NCBI GenBank assembly: GCA_965267435.1
Contig: OZ253960.1
Location: 6,572,001-6,636,000, forward strand
From: JAWPMT01 sp965267435
GTDB lineage: Bacteria > Bacteroidota > Bacteroidia > Cytophagales > Cyclobacteriaceae
DNA length: 64,000 nucleotides
Direction of reading: 5' to 3'
The notes under the pieces are model-generated. The model did not search any database. It had not been told where the DNA came from and was given only the letters and a program-made list of their open reading frames with translations. The position numbers and the translations under genes are program-made. The first letter of the stretch is position 1; each line of letters begins with the position of its first letter. Positions 25,985 to 34,572 of the stretch are shown piece after piece.

Positions 25985-26627
25985 GACTGTTCGGTGTACG
26001 TTCTTAGGTGAATCAAATAGATCTTCTCACTGGGTAGGCTTGTCCAATCCTACACAGCGAGATATGCACGCATCGGTGCCATATGGGAGCTATGCTTCCG
26101 ATTCGAAATCAGGGAAGTAAAGTATGGGGGCTGGACTCCATGAAAGTACGGAGTCGTACCCTATGGGCGTCAGGTCGGTGCCGTCGTCTGGATGTCTCTG
26201 CTGGTTCGTTGCATCAATAGTGATATTTTATGATTGTATGGTACTAAAATAAGATTTTCTACCTAGGTCGTGAAATCTGAAAGCGCATAACGCCTGTATG
26301 CGCCGGAGTGAAAATGGAGAATGTGGTCATGAGTGGGGAAAGAAGGCATCCTTCAAGCTGGTGCCGAAGGCTTCAGTTTTTGTCTTAGTCTCATGCCTGT
26401 GAGAGGATATGATCTCAGATGTCTCTGTGCATTTCGCGACGTTCACGCGCCCATTGACGAACAAAAACGAGCAGCCCCCGGGACAGGGGATGACTTGGTT
26501 TTTCTTGCTGGGACAAATCATAAATTTTTCCAAGGCGGCCGGTGCAAGACCACTCTGAAGTGCTAGTGAAGCATGGAATTTTGGTTGAAGTATGTGGATA
26601 TTGGTTGCTGAGGATTAACTTCCAATT
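25985..26627. other. 640-base intergenic stretch with hairpins, no supported gene
   Basis: Two inverted repeats are visible: ACTCC/GGAGT around 26128-26156 and a perfect GCGCATA (26283-26289)/TATGCGC (26297-26303). A minus-strand frame at 26327-26533 (68 codons, with a CPGGC motif) has no recognisable family and could be chance or a gene relic. The promoters of the two divergent flanking genes must lie here. Confidence 0.5.
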
Positions 26628-27380
26628 ATGAAGCTTCGCCAGTTGCTGTTGCAGGAAAGACGTTATTTCTGGGTAGCCTTTGCCCTTTGCCTGGCTTTAT
26701 CTGTGGCCATGATGGCACAGTCTTTTATTAGATATGGAGGTTATGAAGGATACAATCCATGGAATTCCCTCCAGTATGAATTGATAGTCTACTTTCTATT
26801 TCTTCCCGTGTTGGTGCCATTCTTCCAGTTGGGAGTGTTCTTCAAACCCGGTGCGCATTCCAGGTATTATTTGATATTGACCGGGATAGCGATAGGTTTT
26901 CTAATAGGTTTCTATGTGCTGACAAGTGTGCTCTTCCGATTGCTGGGTTACTTTCAAGAGGATGGTTGGTTGTCGGTAACCTACGCCAGTTACTACTTTG
27001 GTCGTGATGCACTATTTCATCTGTTGTTCCTCAGTGGTACTGCCTTCTACATCAAAACCAGGAATGGCCAGCCAAAAAGAGTCTCGGGCACACATGGCAG
27101 AAAGAAAATAGAAGTGAATTCAGAGACCATCCATTGGATAGAGGCCGATGATCACTACCTCAGGATTCATACGCCGCACTATGAGCTTCTCAAGCGCAGT
27201 ACTCTCGATCAAATGGCCCAGGAGTTAGACCCGGATTTTATTCGAATCCATCGCAAATACCTCGTCAACCGCAAGATGATTGTAGGGACTGAGAAAGTCC
27301 AGCGTGATAAGTTTGTAGTGCTTGATTCCGGGGAACGGATCAAAGTCGGAAGATCTTATGCCTCCAGCGTGACGGGTTGA
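26628..27380 (+). CDS. membrane-anchored LytTR DNA-binding regulator
   Basis: This 250-residue protein has four predicted membrane helices (about 15-32, 50-68, 80-103, 118-140) and a C-terminal LytTR domain (about 155-248) with the typical ETIHWIEADDHYLRIHT, DFIRIHRKYLVNR and GERIKVGRSY blocks. There is no receiver domain and no partner kinase nearby, so the membrane part probably senses the signal itself. Its last 25 bases overlap the 3' end of the convergent usp gene. Confidence 0.85.
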   Translation: MKLRQLLLQERRYFWVAFALCLALSVAMMAQSFIRYGGYEGYNPWNSLQYELIVYFLFLPVLVPFFQLGVFFKPGAHSRYYLILTGIAIGFLIGFYVLTSVLFRLLGYFQEDGWLSVTYASYYFGRDALFHLLFLSGTAFYIKTRNGQPKRVSGTHGRKKIEVNSETIHWIEADDHYLRIHTPHYELLKRSTLDQMAQELDPDFIRIHRKYLVNRKMIVGTEKVQRDKFVVLDSGERIKVGRSYASSVTG

Positions 27381-27793
27381 TCGGTCTTGATGGGTAATAC
27401 CATCACCGGTACTGCTGCCGATTCGATCACCATCCTCGTATTTTTCCCCATTACTGAGTTTAGGCCGCCGTTGCCATTGATACCCATGACGATCAGATCG
27501 TAGCGTGTCTGTTTCAGGTGCTTGACAATCTCTTGCCCCACATTTCCATTCAAAACCACAGTCTTCGTGTCGCCATTGAGCTTCAACCCCTTTTGCATGA
27601 GTTGCATTTTCTGCTGTAATAGATTGACAGTCTGTTCGTCTTTGGCCGCTTGACCCGAGGCTTTACCAGGGACAACATGTAGAATAGTAATGTCCGCTTC
27701 TATGCACTTGTGAAAGAGTTCAGCATACTTCAATGCCTCCCACGAAGCGGGGCTGAAGTCTGTCAGCACCAGAATATTTTCGAAACCTTGCAC
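27356..27793 (-). CDS. universal stress protein, single UspA domain
   Basis: This 145-residue UspA-type protein starts MQGFENILVLTDFSPASWEAL and keeps the nucleotide loop as VMGINGNGGLNSVMGKNTRMVI near 100-120. FNR box 7 lies 73 bases before its ATG, and on the other side of the box is a sensor kinase/REC-CRP operon. The 3' end overlaps the LytTR gene by 25 bases on the opposite strand. An anaerobic or stress role is inferred from the box. Confidence 0.88.
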   Translation of the reverse strand: MQGFENILVLTDFSPASWEALKYAELFHKCIEADITILHVVPGKASGQAAKDEQTVNLLQQKMQLMQKGLKLNGDTKTVVLNGNVGQEIVKHLKQTRYDLIVMGINGNGGLNSVMGKNTRMVIESAAVPVMVLPIKTDQPVTLEA

Positions 27794-27866
27794 GATCGGC
27801 GTTGTTGAATGGGCAAATTAATCTGAAGTACGGGCTGGATCGAATGAGATTAGTTCATTACAAAAC

Positions 27867-27878
27867 TGACTTATGTCA
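27867..27878. promoter_or_regulatory. FNR-type box 7 between usp and the PAS kinase/REC-CRP operon
   Basis: TGACTTATGTCA is the exact reverse complement of box 1 in front of the cbb3 operon. It is 73 bases before the usp start (minus) and 95 bases before ATG 27974 of the kinase (plus). On the plus strand AACCTTATG begins about 28.5 bases from the box centre and resembles a -7 element. The site could serve both divergent transcripts. Confidence 0.62.
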
Positions 27879-27973
27879 GCGATTGCTTTTCTTTATATCA
27901 AACCTTATGATTGCCTAGATCATTTCTTAGACGAACCTCTGAATACAAATTGCAAGAGTTATCAAATAATGAC

Positions 27974-29560
27974 ATGGACATCAAGGACTTCGATTTGCTT
28001 AAAAGCATATTTACGTCTGCATCGGAGGGTATCCTGATGATTAACAAAACTGGGAAGATCCTCTTGTCCAATCCCAGCGCGGAGCGCCTCTTCATGTATA
28101 CTCCTAAAGAAATGATGGGGATGGTGATAGAGGACCTCGTGCCGGAGCGGTTTCGCCCGATACATCAGGAACACCGGGAGCGGTACTTCGCCTCGCCCAA
28201 AAATAGGGCCATGGCTTCTGGATACGACCTGTGGGCACTTTGCAAAGATGGCAGTGAGATTCCCGTCGAGATCAGTCTGAGTTCATTCGCCTCCCCCAAA
28301 GAACAATTCGCGGTAGCTTTCATTGTCGATATTACCTTAAGAAAGCAGCAAGAACTGGAAATCAAGAAGAGCCAGGACAAGCTGAAGGAGTATGCTGATA
28401 AACTGCAGGAAAAGGTCCGGGAACGCACTCGGGAGCTGGAGCATCTCAATCTGGGTCTTCAAAGTCAGGTGCAGGAGAGGAAAATGGCGGAGTCCGCGCT
28501 CATCGAGACACAGAAATTGTACAACGCTATCGCCGACAACTTTCCCAATGGCGTCATTTCCGTCCTCGACCTGAAGTTCAATTATGTTTTTATCAATGGT
28601 GCCGAGCTCAAGGAGCGCTCGTGGGAACCTGATCGCTTGATCGGTAAGCCCTACTTATCGATGGTCTCCAAAGAGGAATTGATTCTGCCTTTGCTCGAAA
28701 AGCTGCGGACTGAGGAGGTAGAGTTTTCTGAACAGTTGCCCATCAATGGTTATATGTACGAGGTACATGGTGTTCCCCTGTATGATGACGAAAACGAACT
28801 CTACCGGATCCTACTGGTGGAGGAGAATATCACCCGCCAGAAGAAAGCCGAAGAGGAGATCCTTCGAAGCTTACAAAAGGAAAAGGAGCTCAATGAACTA
28901 AAGTCCCGCTTCGTGTCCATGGCAAGTCATGAGTTCCGCACGCCATTGAGTACCATTCTCTCGTCCATCTCATTGATTGGTAAGTATCCGGACGACGCCA
29001 GGGAAAAGAGAGAAAAACACATCGATCGGATCAAGTCGGCCATTTCCAATATGACGAATATCCTCAATGACTTCCTGTCCATCGGCAAATTGGAAGAAGG
29101 TAAAATTGACTATCAGCCTCAAAAAGTAAGCCTGGGCAACTTACTGAGCCACGTGTCGGACGAAATGGAGGGAACGCTGAAGAGTGGTCAGCTCATCGTA
29201 ATCAATGGACCCGACCTGACGGTCAAAACTGACCCGAAGCTGGTAAAGAATATCTTCCTCAATCTGCTAAGCAATGCCAGCAAATATTCCAACGAGGGCC
29301 AGAAGATTACAATTAATGTGAAGTCTAAGGATAAGCATGTCGCCGTTGAAGTCATCGACGAAGGATTGGGTATACCGGAGGACGAGCAAAGTAATATATT
29401 TACGAGATTTTACCGGGCTGGCAATGCTACGAACATTCAGGGCACAGGACTGGGACTGAATATTGTACAGAGATACGTGGAATTGCTCGGAGGTACAATA
29501 GGTTTTGAGAGCCGTCTGAATGAGGGCACTAAGTTTAAATTGACGATACCCACCGAATGA
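27974..29560 (+). CDS. PAS-PAS sensor histidine kinase
   Basis: From the ATG at 27974 (MDIKDFDLLKSIF) the protein has 528 residues and no membrane helix. The order is PAS/PAC (about 6-125, with GILMINKTGKILLSNPSAERLF), coiled coil (about 125-175), a second PAS (about 180-290), HisKA with the phosphoacceptor in ASHEFRTPLS, and HATPase with N-box NLLSNASKYS and G2 GTGLGLNIV. A TTG at 27911 would add 21 residues and is less likely. It overlaps the REC-CRP gene by 4 bases and is its evident partner. The first PAS domain could sense redox state or a ligand; the cofactor cannot be read from the sequence. Confidence 0.92.
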   Translation: MDIKDFDLLKSIFTSASEGILMINKTGKILLSNPSAERLFMYTPKEMMGMVIEDLVPERFRPIHQEHRERYFASPKNRAMASGYDLWALCKDGSEIPVEISLSSFASPKEQFAVAFIVDITLRKQQELEIKKSQDKLKEYADKLQEKVRERTRELEHLNLGLQSQVQERKMAESALIETQKLYNAIADNFPNGVISVLDLKFNYVFINGAELKERSWEPDRLIGKPYLSMVSKEELILPLLEKLRTEEVEFSEQLPINGYMYEVHGVPLYDDENELYRILLVEENITRQKKAEEEILRSLQKEKELNELKSRFVSMASHEFRTPLSTILSSISLIGKYPDDAREKREKHIDRIKSAISNMTNILNDFLSIGKLEEGKIDYQPQKVSLGNLLSHVSDEMEGTLKSGQLIVINGPDLTVKTDPKLVKNIFLNLLSNASKYSNEGQKITINVKSKDKHVAVEVIDEGLGIPEDEQSNIFTRFYRAGNATNIQGTGLGLNIVQRYVELLGGTIGFESRLNEGTKFKLTIPTE

Positions 29561-30594
29561 AGAAAAAGATATTGGTAATTGAAGACAACAGGGATGTCAG
29601 AGAGAACATCGTTGAGATCCTGGAATTGTCGAACTATCTGGTCGTAGAAGCTGAAGACGGCAAAGAGGGAGTGAAAGCGGCAAAAAGTGATTTGCCAGAC
29701 CTCATTTTATGCGATATCATGATGCCGGAAATGGACGGTTACGAAGTCCTTTACATGCTGGGTAAGGACGATAACACTGACTCCATTCCGTTCATTTTTC
29801 TTACTGCCAAAGCCGAAAAAGAGGATTTCCGTCAGGGCATGAGCCTAGGTGCAGACGACTACCTCACCAAGCCCTTCGATGATATGGAGCTTTTGGCTGC
29901 AATTGAGAAACGTCTGACAAAGTACGAGAAGTTCAAACAGATGAATCAGGGTCATCACCACGAGGCACTCCTGGAAGGTATTCATGTGGAGCGACATGAT
30001 GTGTCCACAGCAGCCAAGCAGGAACGAAATTATAAGAAACACGACGTGATCTACAGGGAGGGAGATTTTCCGCACTACCTCTACTTCGTGAATACGGGAA
30101 AGGTCAAGATCTATAAGATCAGCGAGGATGGTAAGGAATTCATCCTGGACGTTCTCAATGACGGACACTATTTTGGATACCAATCGCTACTTCAGGACAA
30201 AAACCAGACGGAGTTTGCGGAGGCCATGGAGCCTACAACACTCAAACTCATCTCGCGGGATGACTTCCAGCGCCTCATGTATTCCGACAAGGAGATCTCC
30301 CGGATCTTCGTCAAGATGCTGGCCAATGATGTCGTAGAGAAGGAAAAAGAGCTATTGCACCTGGCCTACGACACCGTGCGCAAACGAGTAGCTGACAACT
30401 TGCTAAAGCTCGATGATGCCTATGGCAATGGCCTCTTCAAAGTCGCCAGGAATGATTTGGCGGGTATGGTGGGAACAGCCACAGAGTCAGTGATTCGGAT
30501 CCTATCGGAATTCAAAAAGGAAGGCATGATCGCCATCGAGTCAAGCGGCATCAAGGTGCTGGACCGCGAGCGACTGCATGCCATCAGGTGGTAG
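29557..30594 (+). CDS. response regulator with REC, cNMP-binding-like and CRP-type HTH domains
   Basis: This 345-residue hybrid has a receiver domain (about 3-122; acidic pair E9/D10, phosphoacceptor D53, T83, K105), a CRP-like beta-roll (about 145-255) and a CRP-family winged helix (about 270-340). In the recognition helix TATESVIRIL, E310 and R314 take the places of the Glu and Arg that contact the TGA bases in CRP and FNR. There is no N-terminal Cys cluster, so it is not an iron-sulphur FNR; activity would be set by phosphorylation from the PAS kinase. It is a candidate reader of the TGAY-N4-RTCA boxes found here, although a separate CRP/FNR protein elsewhere in the genome could also do this. 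Confidence 0.92.
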   Translation: MKKKILVIEDNRDVRENIVEILELSNYLVVEAEDGKEGVKAAKSDLPDLILCDIMMPEMDGYEVLYMLGKDDNTDSIPFIFLTAKAEKEDFRQGMSLGADDYLTKPFDDMELLAAIEKRLTKYEKFKQMNQGHHHEALLEGIHVERHDVSTAAKQERNYKKHDVIYREGDFPHYLYFVNTGKVKIYKISEDGKEFILDVLNDGHYFGYQSLLQDKNQTEFAEAMEPTTLKLISRDDFQRLMYSDKEISRIFVKMLANDVVEKEKELLHLAYDTVRKRVADNLLKLDDAYGNGLFKVARNDLAGMVGTATESVIRILSEFKKEGMIAIESSGIKVLDRERLHAIRW

Positions 30595-30606
30595 GGACCA
30601 CCCTAC

Positions 30607-31869
30607 TTAGTTCAAGGGCGTTTTGAGGATAATTGGTGCTTTGGCTTTCTCCAGTAGCAATTGATTGTCTTCGTCGTAGGCTCCCCAGGGGCTATTGGCA
30701 ATATAAAAGAGCTGCCCGTCGACGACAGTCCCCAGGGTAGGCTCGCCATATTCGGGAAGTGCCTTGTCCAGAAATTCAAAACTGACAACCTCCGAATGCG
30801 ATTCGTCTAATTGATACTTGACCACCCGAAATGGGTTCAGCCCATTGTGTATGGCGACCAGCGCATCCTCTTGATAATACAAACCATCGATTCCTTTCAA
30901 AGGGTGAGGTGTCTGGTTCGTGAGTTTCACCACGGCCTTTGAATCAATATCGATTTTCAATAGTCCCTCGCGGTAATCGGCAACGAGAAGGTCATTGCCG
31001 GAGGAAGCGATACCCTGTAGGGATATCATCGATGGTAGGTTAAGCCACTCCTCAAGTACACCCGTAGCTTCATTCACTCTATAGATCGAGGGTCGCTCCG
31101 GACTGCTGCTTGTGGCATACACGCTGCCGTCGCGCCCGATCGTTAGGTCACCCAGCCACATTTCGTTGGTATGTGTGAATTCGTTGACGATCCTACCCGC
31201 ATCAATATCCACGCTAAGTACCTTGGCTTTGCCACGCAGCTCGTCGTCATAGCCAATCATTTCGGGTATGGATGTAGAGCACACCCACAAGAGCCCACTG
31301 TTCTCGTCTACGGTCATTCCCATAATCGCCCATAGCCGGTCGTCTTGTATGAGATCTGATACTGTGCCTTCTGCATCGACTTGTATTACTTTCCGATGAT
31401 GTACGCTGCCCAGATAAAATGCGTCCCGGCTCTGGTCATAGGCTATTCCCTCGGGGTGCAGTGAGGAGTCTTGGAGAACTATTGCCTTTTCTGCTCCTTT
31501 CACCGTTTCGTTGAGGAGCTGTTTCAGGCCGACCAGTGTTTGAAACTCCGTCATTGCCTCCTTCAAATCCACATCCTCTTCAAAAGGCAATGCCGCGTTC
31601 ATCCAGAGTGCTTGTTCCAGGGGTTTCAGGCTTTTTTTGGGCTCCTTCGTCAGTGCGTAGGCTACCGCCAGATTATAAAGAATGGTCGGGTGATTGGGTC
31701 TCAGGCTGTCTGTCAGTTGTATTTTGCTCAGGTAAGTGCCATAGTCACCTTGTTCGTAGGCGGCCCTGGCCGCTTGGTAGGTGGCGAAATAGTCTTGTGC
31801 TACTCCTCTGTTGATGGACCAAATACAGAGAATACCAGTGATAATTACCAGGTGCTTATGGAGAGTCAT
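30607..31869 (-). CDS. exported TPR plus beta-propeller (SMP-30/NHL-like) protein
   Basis: From the ATG at 31869 the protein has 420 residues: signal peptide (about 1-25, ending RGVAQ), TPR-like helices (about 27-105, with YLSKIQLTDSLRPNHPTILYNLAVAYALT) and a propeller of about six blades (HPEGIAYDQSRDAFYLGS, LGDLTIGRDGSVYATSS, LQGIASSGNDLLVADY, LKGIDGLYYQEDALVAI). A longer frame reaches 31956 but lacks signal-peptide logic. Propellers of this type include lactonases and non-enzymatic binders; no catalytic residues can be assigned. It is convergent with the REC-CRP gene and divergent from a lipoprotein gene. Confidence 0.72.
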   Translation of the reverse strand: MTLHKHLVIITGILCIWSINRGVAQDYFATYQAARAAYEQGDYGTYLSKIQLTDSLRPNHPTILYNLAVAYALTKEPKKSLKPLEQALWMNAALPFEEDVDLKEAMTEFQTLVGLKQLLNETVKGAEKAIVLQDSSLHPEGIAYDQSRDAFYLGSVHHRKVIQVDAEGTVSDLIQDDRLWAIMGMTVDENSGLLWVCSTSIPEMIGYDDELRGKAKVLSVDIDAGRIVNEFTHTNEMWLGDLTIGRDGSVYATSSSPERPSIYRVNEATGVLEEWLNLPSMISLQGIASSGNDLLVADYREGLLKIDIDSKAVVKLTNQTPHPLKGIDGLYYQEDALVAIHNGLNPFRVVKYQLDESHSEVVSFEFLDKALPEYGEPTLGTVVDGQLFYIANSPWGAYDEDNQLLLEKAKAPIILKTPLN

Positions 31870-31967
31870 ATTCGTAGGGGGCTCTGCAAGAAACAATCGA
31901 TGATAAAGAAACCCCCTTTGTGAAACATGGCACGATTTTTCTGGCCTCTTTTTCAAAGATGATTTTT

Positions 31968-32375
31968 ATGAGAAGTGCGCTGGTATATATAGTGGCTGCG
32001 GTGTGTATCCTGGCCTCTTGCAAACTTGATGACCCGCAAGAGATTTCTACTTCCGAGTTCCTTTCAGGGACCTGGAGCCTTGTCAATGTCAATGGTGGGT
32101 TCGCCGGTGTGGACGACGACTTCGAAGAAGGTGTGATCACCTGGACCTTCAACCCAGCCAACCAGACCGTGCGGGTAGAAAACGAAAACACGGAGCCTGT
32201 GCTGATGGATATTTTACCTTCTGGCACTTATTCCTTTGAGATCGCGCAGAGGGAAGGATTGGAGGAGCTAATTGTCAATGACCAGAACCTCGGGATCATT
32301 GATTGTGTGGATCTCTACCTTGTGCATGTCGATCAACGGGCCGTAGACGGAGTTGCGATCACATTTAGTAGATAG
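31968..32375 (+). CDS. small lipoprotein, lipocalin-like
   Basis: From ATG 31968 the protein has 135 residues; ATG 31959 would add three. A lipobox LASC puts the lipidated Cys at 18. The mature part (FLSGTWSLVNVNGGFAG...) resembles Bacteroidota lipocalin-like domains, which are small beta-barrels of mostly unknown ligand. It lies divergent from the propeller gene with about 100 bases between starts. Function unknown. Confidence 0.65.
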   Translation: MRSALVYIVAAVCILASCKLDDPQEISTSEFLSGTWSLVNVNGGFAGVDDDFEEGVITWTFNPANQTVRVENENTEPVLMDILPSGTYSFEIAQREGLEELIVNDQNLGIIDCVDLYLVHVDQRAVDGVAITFSR

Positions 32376-32483
32376 TAAGGTACACGACAAGAAATCACCC
32401 ATTCACCGCCAAAAAAAGGAACGCTGAAGTAACCTTTTGCTGTTTTTACAGTATCATTACTGAGGTCAGAACTCTATCTACTT

Positions 32484-32936
32484 ATGTTTAATCTGTTTAG
32501 TAAAAAGAAAAAGGAATTTCGAGCCAGTTGCGAACTCAGCAAAGAGCCGCTCGAGAAAGGGAGAGGTTTCGTTATCACCACTGCACAGTTGATTTCTTCA
32601 CGCAAGTTTTGGGACAACAAGATGACGGAGCCAGAGACGATGTCGTATACAATCTCGCATTTTAAGTCTGGAGACAAGACATCTACACACATGCGGGAGA
32701 TGATTTTCAATAAGTACAGCAATAATGATAAGCCCTGGCTTATTTCTGAGTCTTACGGTCATCTTTTTGAGATCGATGAGAGTGAGGCAAGAACTTTGGC
32801 AGAGCAATGGTGGGAGAACGAAGGCAACTTCGTGCCCGCAGGTGCTGATCAGTCTCTTGAAGTCTTGGGTGACGGAGTCTTCCAGGAAATAAAGATGTAC
32901 GCAGTGATGGAGGCGGGCAAGAGCCGCGTCGCATAA
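32484..32936 (+). CDS. conserved hypothetical protein
   Basis: This 150-residue protein starts MFNLFSKKKKEF with a Lys-rich N-terminus and has no signal peptide or membrane helix. It seems soluble and mixed alpha/beta; no known family was recognised. It is monocistronic, with a good terminator right after it. Confidence 0.65.
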   Translation: MFNLFSKKKKEFRASCELSKEPLEKGRGFVITTAQLISSRKFWDNKMTEPETMSYTISHFKSGDKTSTHMREMIFNKYSNNDKPWLISESYGHLFEIDESEARTLAEQWWENEGNFVPAGADQSLEVLGDGVFQEIKMYAVMEAGKSRVA

Positions 32937-32960
32937 CCATCATCAAAAGAAATATGACAA

Positions 32961-32995
32961 GCAGGCATTTTACGAAATGCCTGCTTTCTTTTTTG
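32961..32995 (+). terminator. rho-independent terminator
   Basis: GCAGGCATTT pairs perfectly with AAATGCCTGC around TACG, followed by TTTCTTTTTT. Confidence 0.92.
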
Positions 32996-33142
32996 TAGGC
33001 ATTCTCTATTGCCACCTATTCATCCGGCAAGTACATGGGGTCTGGCCGATAATTTCCCCGGTCAGTTTATTCGCCCTCTTTCTATGGCCGAAATCCCAGG
33101 TTTCTGCCTTCATTTACGGAAAGCAATCTAAAGGAAACGACC

Positions 33143-33235
33143 ATGATTCGATTCATTATTACCCTATTCGAACTGGTGAAATATTCAGTTCTGAGTATCT
33201 TCCGGCACATATTCAATACTTACCCATCAAATTAA
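33143..33235 (+). CDS. possible 30-residue hydrophobic peptide
   Basis: An ATG preceded by AAAGGAAACGACC opens a frame for a 30-residue peptide (start MIRFIITLFELVKY) with a hydrophobic, partly amphipathic helix and three Arg/Lys residues. It lies in the 300-base gap between a terminator and a membrane LytTR regulator. Nothing else in that gap looks coding. It could be a signalling or membrane peptide, or chance. Confidence 0.28.
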   Translation: MIRFIITLFELVKYSVLSIFRHIFNTYPSN

Positions 33236-33294
33236 TTTAGCCACTTGTTAGCCTTTGGGCAGGCCTTTCTATCTTAGAAGGTCGAAGTGACTAA

Positions 33295-34086
33295 ATGGAC
33301 ATCTCTGAGTTTTTTATTCTCCGGACGAGGGTTCGGGACAAGATCATTTTTCTACTTTATGCATTGTTGATTACAGTGCTTTTCTATCTGGCAATTGCCA
33401 GTAGGCCAGTCCCGGATTTCACTACCGTCTCATTTTTGATTTTAGTTGTTGCGCAGTTCTATCTGTCGGCATTTCTGCGATTCCCCATCGAGAGCCGTTT
33501 TTGGCGACTGGCAGCCTACTCCCTGTTCTTTGCTTTCAACTTTGTCCTCTTCCGGGAACTTGCTCTCGCCATGGCGCCCTACCAGGTGACACGAGGTGAG
33601 AATTTCTTTTGGATCTTACTGGTGCTGTTTAGCCTTACACTGGTGGGTAGAAATATCCGAATGTATATATCACTCATCGCCAGTCTCGAAAAACTGAATG
33701 CGCTGAGGGTGCGAAATCAGCTATTTGGGAAGCCAGAGGAGATCACGATAAATTTTGGTGATGAAGGCAAACTCAAACTGCACCCCAATGAGATAGTGTA
33801 TATCCGTACGAAGTCCTCCGGGGATCATACGAAGATATTTGGTATCAAAGAGCGCAAAAACGAAAACGAGCAGAAGAAGCTTGTCGAATACGAGACCACA
33901 GTCTATCAGAACTTCAACGAAATATTCAAGGACCTTATCCACTTCTCACAGTTCAAGCGCATAAGTCAAAGTACTGTCATCAATTTCCAGTACCCTTACG
34001 AAGAGAAGAATGGCACGATGATCATCGAGTCCCGCAGGTTTACGATCAGCCCCAAGTATTCGCAGAAAAGAGTAAATAAGAAATAG
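33295..34086 (+). CDS. membrane-anchored LytTR-type regulator
   Basis: This 263-residue protein has four membrane helices in the first 140 residues and a LytTR-like DNA-binding domain (about 148-260) with LHPNEIVYIRTKSSGDHTKI, FKRISQSTVINF and RRFTISPKYSQK blocks. As with the gene at 26628 there is no receiver domain. Fifty-five bases after it a small acidic exported protein begins, which may be its target or signal partner. Confidence 0.78.
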   Translation: MDISEFFILRTRVRDKIIFLLYALLITVLFYLAIASRPVPDFTTVSFLILVVAQFYLSAFLRFPIESRFWRLAAYSLFFAFNFVLFRELALAMAPYQVTRGENFFWILLVLFSLTLVGRNIRMYISLIASLEKLNALRVRNQLFGKPEEITINFGDEGKLKLHPNEIVYIRTKSSGDHTKIFGIKERKNENEQKKLVEYETTVYQNFNEIFKDLIHFSQFKRISQSTVINFQYPYEEKNGTMIIESRRFTISPKYSQKRVNKK

Positions 34087-34141
34087 GGATCAGTGTAACC
34101 TTCCTACTGATTTGGAGTATTTACACAAAAGCTATTTCACT

Positions 34142-34567
34142 ATGCGTTTATTTACACTTCTGGCAGCACTGGTTTTCTGTGTCACCGCTGTTGCTCAAGA
34201 CACCGACTCCAAAGAAGATAAAACCAAAGGGTTGAAAAAGATCAGCTCCAATAGCAGATCTATGGAGGACCTTGACATCAATATTGACCTTAGCGGACTT
34301 TCTGAGCTATCCTCACTGGCTGCACTTCAAAGCCTGGAGGCCCTCGAGGAACTCGAAGGCTTGGAGGTTTTGGGCGATGTAGACATCGACCTTAGTGGGC
34401 TCGAAGGTCTGGAGGCTCTGGAGGAAGTTAACCTCAGTGTAGAGGTGCTCGAGGCGATCGATCTCGAAGCCATCATAGAGATGTCTCTGGATATTTCCAC
34501 CGACGTCCTTAGAAGCCTGGAAGAGATCGAAGTCGATCTTGACCGACCTCGGAGGGCACAGAAGTAA
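34142..34567 (+). CDS. exported acidic leucine-rich small protein
   Basis: From the ATG at 34142 the protein has 141 residues: signal peptide (about 1-19, MRLFTLLAALVFC...AQ) and a strongly acidic mature part dominated by Leu, Glu, Asp and Ser. Short units recur: INIDLSGLSELSSL / DIDLSGLEGLEALEEV and LQSLEALEELEGLEVL, suggesting degenerate leucine-rich or heptad-like repeats. No family was recognised. It is next to a LytTR regulator on the same strand and convergent with the M48 gene. Confidence 0.65.
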   Translation: MRLFTLLAALVFCVTAVAQDTDSKEDKTKGLKKISSNSRSMEDLDINIDLSGLSELSSLAALQSLEALEELEGLEVLGDVDIDLSGLEGLEALEEVNLSVEVLEAIDLEAIIEMSLDISTDVLRSLEEIEVDLDRPRRAQK

Positions 34568-34572
34568 AAGGT

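Noticed and set aside
26327..26533. 68-codon minus-strand frame with a CPGGC motif
   Set aside because: No family, no promoter or start signal and no neighbour supports it; mentioned only in the intergenic entry.
32977..33240. 87-codon plus-strand frame
   Set aside because: It starts inside the terminator hairpin at 32961-32995 and has no coding character or family pattern; only the nested 30-codon frame at 33143 is kept as a weak candidate.
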